Assembly (NCBI GenBank): GCA_022414725.1
Contig: CM039462.1
Coordinates: 55,829,907 to 55,893,906, forward strand
DNA length: 64,000 nucleotides
From: Microglena sp. YARC
Taxonomy: Eukaryota; Chlorophyta; Chlorophyceae; Chlamydomonadales; Chlamydomonadaceae
Direction of reading: 5' to 3'
Positions within the stretch are counted from its first letter, which is position 1; every line of letters starts with the position of its first letter. The notes under the pieces are model-generated. The model worked only from the letters and a program-made list of their open reading frames with translations, was not told the origin of the DNA and did not search any database. The position numbers and the translations under genes were made by a program. Of this stretch, positions 56,071 to 64,000 are shown piece by piece.

Positions 56071-56160
56071 TACACGTACACACGCAAACGGCGGATTCTC
56101 GCCACTCATTGTCTCGTATCGTAGTCCTCGAATGAAACAACCATTCTTCAGTGTAAACAA
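56071..56160 (+). promoter_or_regulatory. Shared 5' leader, copy 3
   Basis: Shortened form: CACACGCAAACGGCGG to CAGTGTAAACAACC, ending 43 bp before the ATG of the F-box relic at 56203. Confidence 0.55.
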
Positions 56161-56202
56161 CCATCAGCACAGAACAGCACAGCACACTTCACAAACGAAT
56201 CA

Positions 56203-56460
56203 ATGAGTTCCTTTGACGAAATCAATGAAGATGTCGCACGAATGAGTGAAGATGTCAAACGAATCAATGAAGATGTCAGACGAATCAATGAAGATGTCAG
56301 ACGAATCAATGAAGATGTCAAACGAATGAGTTCCTTTGACGAAATCAATGAAGATGTCGCCTCTCGTTTGCGGAAAGTGGAGATGTGTCACAAGGATCCA
56401 CCTAAGACATTATACAAGTTTGGAATACGCATTATCACGCATTTGCACTGTAACGCTTGA
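56203..56460 (+). pseudogene. Broken paralogue of the F-box/LRR gene
   Basis: Begins MSSFDEINEDV exactly like the intact gene at 56816. It then carries four copies of a 21-bp repeat (RINEDV(R/K)) and a second MSSFDEINEDV, and jumps to DNA matching the CCTCTCGTTTGC...GTGGAGATG segment of the F-box in a shifted frame, ending at 56460. The LRR part is missing. Leader and two-hairpin element are still present upstream. Confidence 0.75.
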
Positions 56461-56505
56461 GCTTCTTTCTAACTGGAACGCTTGGGCGTTTCCGATGTGT
56501 TGTCT

Positions 56506-56575
56506 TCAAGCAGAATTCTGCTCGACAACTATGTCGGGAGTATGAAAGAGGAATCGCGGGACACACGGCGGCACC
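56506..56575 (+). repeat. Two-hairpin element, copy 9 (3' half replaced)
   Basis: Hairpin 1 TCAAGCAGAATTCTGCTCGA (56506-56525), one mismatch. Then CAACTATGTCGGGAGTATGA and AATCGCGGGAC, followed by the minisatellite as in copy 7. The ~45 bp before it (CTTCTTTCTAACTGGAACGC) also match those before copy 7. Confidence 0.8.
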
Positions 56576-56647
56576 TGTCGAGTCGAGTCGAGTCGAGTCA
56601 CATCACATGGCGACCTCTCGCATCAGGCGGCACCTGTCAAGTCATCA

Positions 56648-56765
56648 TACACGTACACACGCAAACGGCGGGAAACTGTCGCATCCACACCGTCCGTCCG
56701 TCCGTCCATTCATGACACACGGATGCGGTGGCGGATCATCGTCCTCGAATGAGGTGTAAACAACC
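56648..56765 (+). promoter_or_regulatory. Shared 5' leader, copy 4
   Basis: CACACGCAAACGGCGGG through GTCGCATCCACACCGTCCGT and GGTGGCGGATCATCGTCC to GAGGTGTAAACAACC, ending 51 bp before the ATG at 56816. Confidence 0.6.
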
Positions 56766-56815
56766 ATTCTTCAGCACAGCACAGCAAGGCACAGCACAGC
56801 ACACTTCACAAACGA

Positions 56816-58222
56816 ATGAGTTCCTTTGACGAAATCAATGAAGATGTATTGGAGATCATTCTATCCAATGCGATTTCGAACGAATCCCACCTCAAACAAG
56901 TGCCTCTCGTTTGCAAAAAGTGGAGATGCGTCACACCCCGGTGTGTCACAAGGATCCACATAAGACATTATAACAGTTTTGAATACGCATTATCACGCAT
57001 TTGCAGGCTCAAAGAGTTGAAAATAGGTGTCAATCGGGGGGAATACGTACCCTACCAATCAATGTCGGCTATCGAAGACAAGATCCAAGACATATCGCCG
57101 CTGTCCGGACTCACTGCGTTGGTTCACCTGGACATATCGAACACATACGTGACCGACATATCGCCACTGTACGGACTCACTTCGTTGACGCACATGAACA
57201 TGTCGCACACCTACGTGGACGAACACCTATTATCACCTCTGTCCGGACTCACTTCGTTGACGCACCTGAACATGGCGCACACACCTCTGTACAACATACA
57301 AGCTCTGTACGGACTCACTTCGTTGATTCACCTGAACATGGCGCACACACTTGTGACAGACATATCACCACTGGCCGCCCTCACTTCGTTGATTCACCTA
57401 GACATTTCGCTAATACAAGCAAAACTCAAAGACATATCACCGCTGTCAGGTCTCACTTCGTTGATTCACCTAGATATTTCGCACCTCACGTACGTGGACG
57501 AACACCTATCAGCGATTTCCGGACTCAATGCGTTGGTTCACCTCAACATTTCGCATATCGGAAACAAACTAGAAGACATATCAAAGCAGTCCGGACTCAC
57601 CGCGTTGGTTCATCTGAACATGGCGTACACACGGGTGGGCGAACACCTATTATCACCGCTGTCCGCCCTCAATTCGTTGATTCACCTAGACATTTCGCAT
57701 CTCAAATACAAGCTCGAAGACATCTCACCGGTGTCCGGTATCACTGCGTTGCTTCACCTGAACATGGAGCACACACGTGTGCCCTCTATATCACTACTGT
57801 CCGGCCTCACTTCGTTGGTTCATCTGAACATGGCGTACACATGTGTGGTCGAAGACCGAGTACCGATGTCCGGCTCCATTTCGTTTTGTCGCCGGAGCAA
57901 GGTGCTCGACATATCATTGCTGGCAGGACTCACTTCGTTGATTCACCTGAACATGAAGGGCACCGACGTGGACGACATATCACCACTGGAAGGACTCACT
58001 TCATTGGTGCACCTCGACATTTCGAACACCGACGTGGACGACATATCACCGCTGGCAGGATTCACTTCGTTGGTTCACCTCGACATTTCGAACACCGACG
58101 TGGACGACATATCACCGCTGGAAGGACTCACTTCGTTGGTTCACCTGGACAGTTCGAACACCGACGTGGACGACATATCACCGCTGGCAGGACTCACTTC
58201 GTTGACGTACTTGAAAAATTGA
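56816..58222 (+). CDS. F-box / leucine-rich repeat protein
   Basis: 468 codons, intact. An F-box-like N-terminus (residues 1-40: FDEINEDVLEIILSNAI, then LVCKKWRCVT) is followed by about 16-17 SDS22/internalin-type repeats of 22-24 residues, DISPLSGLTSLIHLDISNT. The last four or five (from about residue 380) are nearly identical in DNA as well, e.g. DVDDISPLEGLTSLVHLDIS, indicating recent expansion. F-box proteins dock substrates to SCF ubiquitin ligases, with LRRs choosing the substrate; giant viruses use such families against host proteins. No signal peptide or membrane segment. The two-hairpin element and shared leader lie upstream, and a broken paralogue precedes it. One repeat (about residue 358, GSISFCRRSKVLDIS) is degenerate. 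Confidence 0.8.
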   Translation: MSSFDEINEDVLEIILSNAISNESHLKQVPLVCKKWRCVTPRCVTRIHIRHYNSFEYALSRICRLKELKIGVNRGEYVPYQSMSAIEDKIQDISPLSGLTALVHLDISNTYVTDISPLYGLTSLTHMNMSHTYVDEHLLSPLSGLTSLTHLNMAHTPLYNIQALYGLTSLIHLNMAHTLVTDISPLAALTSLIHLDISLIQAKLKDISPLSGLTSLIHLDISHLTYVDEHLSAISGLNALVHLNISHIGNKLEDISKQSGLTALVHLNMAYTRVGEHLLSPLSALNSLIHLDISHLKYKLEDISPVSGITALLHLNMEHTRVPSISLLSGLTSLVHLNMAYTCVVEDRVPMSGSISFCRRSKVLDISLLAGLTSLIHLNMKGTDVDDISPLEGLTSLVHLDISNTDVDDISPLAGFTSLVHLDISNTDVDDISPLEGLTSLVHLDSSNTDVDDISPLAGLTSLTYLKN

Positions 58223-58285
58223 TGGAATGATGTGTAAAATTGTTCAACGGGTCATCCTTAGTAAATGTAGCCGGTATCTACATAT

Positions 58286-58400
58286 GGACTGTGACAATTC
58301 GTCGTATGATCGTGACAGCTGTGGATCGCGGTGGACGCGTCTTCAGTCAAGATATCCGCAGCCAGGAAATTGACTAAGTTAGTTAACTTAATTAACTCAC
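58286..58400 (+). pseudogene. Duplicated 3' end of the 45541-46116 gene
   Basis: Nearly identical to 46026-46130: GTGACA(A/G)TTCGTCGTATGA through CGGTGGACGCGTCTTCAGTC to the stop codon and TTAGTTAACTTAATTAACT. Only the last ~32 codons are present, with no start. Confidence 0.9.
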
Positions 58401-58595
58401 GTAACTTGAAACTGAAGGTGGAACTTTGGAAAAACACTGGAGGTACCGAGTCTACCGTTGACAGATTAGCAACTAAAAAACTATTGTTTTAATAAAAACG
58501 AGTGTAAACAACTTTGATCCATACAGGTCTCGGTATTGTTTTGCTGAGTATGTAACGTTCCCCACCGTTCCCCCAGATGGATGTAACGTTCGGTT
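58401..58595. other. Spacer before the terminal satellite
   Basis: No gene. Contains TTTTAATAAAAACG (possible polyadenylation signal, about 58486), GTGTAAACAAC (58502) as in the shared leaders, and two GATGTAACGTTC-like segments. Confidence 0.4.
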
Positions 58596-61500
58596 TTCAG
58601 AGGTGTTCATGTGAACACGTTTAAAATAGGGATTATTGATGTGAGCCTCCGGCATTCTTCAGTATTTATTTGTTGTTGAAATAATTGTTGTTCCAGAGAT
58701 GGAGAGTCTTTTCAGAGGTGTTCATGTGAACACGTTTAAAATAGGGATTGATGTGAGCCTCCGGCATTCTTCAGTATTTATTTGTTGTTGAAATAATTGT
58801 TGTTCCAGAGATGGAGAGTCTTTTCAGAGGTGTTCATGTGAACACGTTTAAAATAGGGATTGATGTGAGCCTCCGGCATTCTTCAGTATTTATTTGTTGT
58901 TGAAATAATTGTTGTTCCAGAGATGGAGAGTCTTTTCAGAGGTGTTCATGTGAACACGTTTAAAATATGGATTGATGTGAGCCTCCGGCATTCTTCAGTA
59001 TTTATTTTTTTGTTGAAATAATTGTTGTTCCAGAGATGGAGAGTCTTTTTCAGAGGTGTTCATGTGAACACGTTTAAAATAGGGATTGATGTGAGCCTCC
59101 GGCCTCCGGCATTCTTCAGTATTTATATTTTTGTTGAAATAATTGTTGTTCCAGAGATGGAGAGTCTTTTCAGAGGTGTTCATGTGAACACGTTTAAAAT
59201 AGGGATTGATGTGAGCCTCCGGCATTCTTCAGTATTTATTTGTTGTTGAAATAATTGTTGTTCCAGAGATGGAGAGTCTTTTCAGAGGTGTTCATGTGAA
59301 CACGTTTAAAATAGGGATTGAATGTGAGCCTCCGGCATTCTTCAGTATTTATTTGTTGTTGAAATAATTGTTGTTCCAGAGATGGAGAGTCTTTTCAGAG
59401 GTGTTCATGTGAACACGTTTAAAATAGGGATTGATGTGAGCCTCCGGCATTCTTCAGTATTTATTTTTTGTTGAAATAATTGTTGTTCCAGAGATGGAGA
59501 GTCTTTTCAGAGGTGTTCATGTGAACACGTTTAAAATAGGGATTGATGTGAGCCTCCGGCATTCTTCAGTATTTATTTTTTGTTGAAATAATTGTTGTTC
59601 CAGAGATGGAGAGTCTTTTCAGAGGTGTTCATGTGAACACGTTTAAAATAGGGATTGATGTGAGCCTCCGGCATTCTTCAGTATTTATTTTTTGTTGAAA
59701 TAATTGTTGTTCCAGAGATGGAGAGTCTTTTCAGAGGTGTTCATGTGAACACGTTTAAAATAGGGATTGATGTGAGCCTCCGGCCATTCTTCATACTCCA
59801 GGAGATGGAGAGTCTTTTCAGAGGTGTTCTTCAGTATGTTATTTTCAGTATTATTTTTGTTGAAATAATTGTTGTTCCAGAGATGGAGAGTCTTTTCAGA
59901 GGTGTTTCATGTGAACACGTTTGAAAATAGTTGGATTGATGTGAGCCTCCGGCATTCTTCAGTATTGTTGTTTATTTTGTTGTTCTTGAAATAATTGTTG
60001 TTCCAGAGATGGAGAGTCTTTTCAGAGGTGTTCATGTGAACACGTTTTAAAAATAGGGATTGATGTGAGGCATTCTTCTCCTGCATTCTTCAGTATTTAT
60101 TTGTTGTTGAAATAATTGTTGTTCCAGAGATGGAGAGTCTTTTCAGAGGTGTTCATCGGTGAACACGTTTTTAAAATAGGGATTGATGTGAGCCTCCGCA
60201 TTCTTCAGTATTTATTTGTTTTTGTTGAAATAATTGTTGTTACCAGAGATGGAGAGTCTTTTCAGAGGTGTTCATGTGAACACGTTTTTAAAATAGGGAT
60301 TGATGTGAGCCTCCGGCATTCTTCAGTATTTATTTTTTTTGAAATAATTATTGTTCCAGAGATGGAGAGTCTTTTCAGAGGTGTTCATGTGAACACGTTT
60401 AAAAATAGGGATTGATGTGAGCCTCCGGCATTCTTCAGTATTTATTTTTTGTTGAAATAATTGTTGTTCCAGAGATGGGAGAGTCTTTTCAGAGGTGTTC
60501 ATGTGAACAGCGTTTTAAAATAGGGATTGATGTGAGCCTCCGGCATTCTTCAGTATTTATTTTTTGTTGAAATAATTGTTGTTCCAGAGATGGAGAGTCT
60601 TTCAGAGGTGTTCATGTGAACACGGTTTAAAAATAGGGATTGATGTGAGCCTCCGGCATTCTTCAGTATTTATTTTTGTTGAATAATTGTTGTTCCAGAG
60701 ATGGAGAGTCTTTTCAGAGTGTTCATGGCTGTGAACACGTTTAAAATAGGATTGAGTGTGAGCCTCCTGCAATTCATTCAAGGTATTTTAATTCATGTAT
60801 GTGTGAAATAATTGTGTTGTTTCCAAGATGTATTTGGCGTAGTCCATTTTCCGAGGTGTTTCATTTCCGTGAACACGTTTGTTCAAATAGGGATTGATCG
60901 TGGCTCCGGCATTCTTCCAGTATTTATTTTTTGTTGAAATAATTGTTTTGTTCCAGAGATGGGAGTCTTTTCAGGGTGTTCATCGTGAACACGTTTACAA
61001 ATAGGGATTGGATGTGAGCCTCCCGGCCATTCTTCACGTATTTTATTCTTTTTGTTGAATAATTGTTTTGTTTTCGCGAGATGGAGAGTCTTTTCAGAGG
61101 TGTTCATGTGAAACGACGTTTAAAAGGGATTGATCGTGAGCCTCCTGCATTCTTCAGTATTTATCTTGTTGTTGAAATAATTGTTGTTCCAGAGATGGAG
61201 AGTCTTTCAGAGGTGTTCATGTGAACAACGTTTAAACATGGGATTGATGTAGCCTCCGGCATTCTTCAGTATTTATTTTTTGTTGAAATAAATTGTTGTT
61301 ACAGAGATGGGAGAGTCTTTTCAGAGGTTGTTTCATGTGAAACACGTTTAAAATAGGGATTGGATGTGAGCCTCCGGCATTCTTGCAGTATTTATTTTTT
61401 GTTGAAATAATTGTTGTTGCCAGAGATGGAGAAGTCCTTTTCAGAGGTGTTCCATGTGAACACGTTTAAAAATAGGGATTGAATGTGAGCCTCCGGCATT

Positions 61501-63981
61501 TCTTCAGTAATTTATTTTTTTATTGAAATAATTGTTGGTTACGCGGAGATTGGAGAGTCCTTTTCAGAGGTGTTCATCGTGAACACTTTAAAATAGGGAT
61601 TGATGTGAGCCTCGGCATTTCTTCAGTATTTTATTTGTTTGTTGGAAATAATTGTTGTTCCAGAGATGGACGAGAAGTCTTTTAAGAGGTTGTTCATGTG
61701 AACACAGTTTAAAATAGGGATTGATGTGAGCCTCCGGCCATTCTTCAGTATTTATTTTTTGTTGAATAATTGTTGATTCCAGAGATGGAGAGTCTTTTCA
61801 GAGGTGTTCATGTGAACACGTTTAAAATAGGGATTGATGTGAGCCTCCGGCATTCTTCATATTTAATTTTTTGTTTGAAATAAACTTGTTGTTTCCAGAG
61901 ATGGAGAGTCCTTTTCAGAGGTGTTTCAATGTGCACACGTTTAAAATAGGGATTGATGTGAGCCTCCTGCATTCTTCAGTATTTATTTGTTGTTGAATAT
62001 AATTGTTGCTTCAGAGGATGGAGAGTCTTTTCAGAGGTGTTCATAGTGACACGTTTGTTTCAAATAGGGATTGATGTGAGCCTCCGGCAATTCTTCAGAA
62101 TTTATTTTTTGTTGAAATAATTGTTGTTCCATAGAGATGGAGAGTCTTTTCAGAGGTATTTTCATGTGGACAAGCGTTAAAAATAGGGATTGGATGTGAG
62201 CCTCCGGCATTCCTTCAGGTATTTAAATTTTTTTGTTGAAATAATTTGTTTGTTCGCAGAGATGGAGACGTCTTTTCAGAGGTGTTCATGTGAACACGTT
62301 TAAATAGGGATTTTAATGTGAGCTCCTGCATTCTTGCAGTAATCTTATTTTTTGTTGAAATAATTATTGTTTCCAGAGATGGGAGTCTTTTCCGAAGGTG
62401 TTTCATGTGAACACGTTTTACAATAGGATTGATTGTGAGCCTCCGGATTCTTTCTTCAGTATTTATTTTTCTTGTTTGAAACTAAATTGTTGTTTCCAGA
62501 AGATGGAGAGGTCCTTTTCAGAGGTGTTCATTGTGAAACACGTTTAAAATGGGAATTGATGTGAGCCTCCGGCATTCTTCAGTATTTATTTGTTTGTTGA
62601 AATATTAGTTGTTCCAGAGATGAGAGTCTTTTCAGCGGTGTTCATAGGTGAACACGTTTAAAATAGGGATTAGATGTGAGCCTCCGGCATTCTTCCAGTA
62701 TTTTATTTTTTGTTGAAATATAATTGTTGTTCCGGCAGAGATGGAGGAGTCTTTTCAGAGGTTTGGTTTCATGTGAACACGTTTAAGAAATAGGAATTAG
62801 ATGTGAGCTCCGGCATTCTTCAGTAATTTATTTTTTGGTTGAAATAATTGTTGTTACAGAGATTGGAGAGTCTTTTCAAAGGTGTTCATAGCGAACTACG
62901 TTTACATAGGGATTGATGTGAGCCTCGCGGCATTCTTCAGTAAATTTTTTTGTTGTTTGAATAATTGTTGTTCCAGAGATGGAGATCTTTTTTTCAGAGG
63001 TGTTCAGTGAAAACGTTCGTTTTAAAATAGGGATTGATGGTGAAAGCTCCGGCATTCTTCAGTATTTATTTTGTTGTTTGAAATAATTGTTGTTCAAGAA
63101 GATGGAGAGTCTTTTCAAGAGGTGTTCATGTGAAAACGTTTAAACCACTAAGGGATTGATGTGAGCCTCCGGCATTCTTCAGTATTTATTTGTTGTTGAA
63201 ATAATTTGTTTGTTCCAGAGATGGAGAAGTCTTTTCAGAGGTGTTCATGTGAACACGTTAAAAATAGGGGGATTGATGTGAACCTCCGGCATTCTTCAGT
63301 TTTATTTTTTGTTGAAATAATTGTTGTTCCAGAGAATGGAGAAGTCTTTTCAGAGGTGTTTCATGTGAACACGGTTTAAAATAGGTGATTGGATGTGAGC
63401 GCTCCGGCATTCTTCAGTATTTATTTTTTTATTGAACATAAATTGTTTGTTACCGGATGGAGAGTCTTTTCAGGGTGTTCATTTGTGAACACGTTTGTTT
63501 AAAATAGGGATTGATTGTGAGCCTCCGGATTCTCAGTATTTATTTCGTTGTTGAAATAATTGTTTGTTCCAGAGATGGGAGAGTTTAAGAGGTGTTCAAT
63601 GTGAAAACACGTTTAAATAGGGATTGATGTGAGCCTCCGGTTCTTCAGTATTTATTTTTTGTTGAAATAATTGTTGTTCCCAGAGATGGGAGAGTCTTTT
63701 CAGAGGTGGTTTCATGTGACACGGTTTAAAAATAGGGATTGATGTGAGGCCTTCCGGCATTCTTCAGTATTATAATTTTTTTGTTGAAATAATTGTTGTT
63801 CCAGAGATGGAGAGGTCTTTTCAGAGGTGTTTCATTGTGAACACGTTTAAAAATAGGGATTGGATGTGAGCCTCCGGCATTTCAGTAATTTATTTGTTGT
63901 TGAATAATTTGTTGTTTCAGAAGATGGAGAGTCTTTTCAGGAGGTGTTCATGTGACATCGTTTTGTTAAAATAGGGATTGA
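58596..63981 (+). repeat. 112-bp satellite array (about 47 copies)
   Basis: Units of about 112 bp containing TTTTCAGAGGTGTTCATGTG, AACACGTTTAAAATAGGG, GTGAGCCTCCGGCATTCTTC and ATAATTGTTGTTCCAGAG. Each unit includes GTGTTCA-TG-TGAACAC, a 7-bp inverted repeat with a 2-nt loop. Units are almost identical to about 59.7 kb, then accumulate single-base indels up to the end, typical of raw long-read error. Short frames here are artefacts. Confidence 0.95.
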
Positions 63982-64000
63982 ATCTCTCTCACAACAACGA
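63982..64000 (+). other. Probable PacBio SMRTbell adapter remnant
   Basis: The window ends ATCTCTCTCACAACAACGA, interrupting the satellite. The start of the PacBio adapter, as I remember it, is ATCTCTCTCAACAACAACAA followed by CGGAGG; the match needs only small deletions. This marks a contig end built from an untrimmed raw read. Confidence 0.75.

Noticed and set aside
57001..58230. 409-codon frame overlapping the F-box/LRR gene
   Set aside because: Shadow frame of the LRR repeats; composition is His/Arg-rich and periodic with the real repeats.
58995..62406. Short frames in the 112-bp satellite
   Set aside because: Repetitive, noisy, and present on both strands at equal length.

Overview
The window is a draft scaffold from a eukaryotic nuclear genome. 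It holds long satellite arrays, a Ty1/copia-type LTR retrotransposon, microsatellites, a 1,000-N scaffold gap and several blocks of virus-derived genes. The host species cannot be named from the sequence. The viral gene families (polinton-like capsid protein, TVpol-SF3 helicase, D5-type primase-helicase, T5orf172/GIY-YIG, F-box/LRR and ankyrin proteins) are typical of integrated viruses in algae and other protists. No rRNA, tRNA or CRISPR was recognised.

Layout. 1-13362: one 24-bp minisatellite, clean at the left and increasingly indel-ridden toward the gap. 13363-14362: gap. 14363-26250: three tandem copies (the first and last partial) of a ~4.4-kb repeat built of 52-bp minisatellite, CCAT-rich, G-rich and AT-rich blocks. 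~26310-40930: an AT-rich, decayed viral element. It carries a ~1,310-codon family-B DNA polymerase/SF1-helicase fusion, a small basic protein, S74-type fibre genes on both strands, an RPB6-like RNA polymerase subunit, a TspO-like membrane protein and a polinton-like major capsid gene. A 4.15-kb LTR retrotransposon (36224-40377, target duplication TAACC) splits the capsid gene. 41000-58400: a GC-richer block of virus-like genes in different shape: a membrane coiled-coil protein, an ankyrin-like protein, a possible PD-(D/E)XK nuclease, an intact TVpol-SF3 helicase (842 aa), a D5 primase-helicase lacking its ATPase core, a T5orf172/GIY-YIG protein with a scrambled tail, and an F-box/LRR protein with a broken paralogue. 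58596-63981: a 112-bp satellite ending in what looks like PacBio adapter.

How the parts relate. The 26-41 kb element looks like a dead integrated virus: almost every long gene has frameshifts or stops, and the capsid gene is also truncated. The 41-58 kb block is younger or still partly functional. Its unrelated plus-strand genes share a 5' cassette: a two-hairpin element whose second stem shows covarying base pairs, then a leader ending in GTGTAAAC about 45-85 nt before the ATG. Nine hairpin copies lie between 41207 and 56580. This cassette is the most interesting unexplained structure in the window: it could be a common promoter/5'-UTR module, a 3'-end processing hairpin, or a recombination site that moves genes.

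Caveats. Sequence quality is poor in both outer satellites, so ORFs there mean nothing. Some frameshifts in the viral element could be assembly errors, but in-frame stops, truncation and transposon insertion together argue for real decay. All family assignments are from reading motifs, not from database searches.
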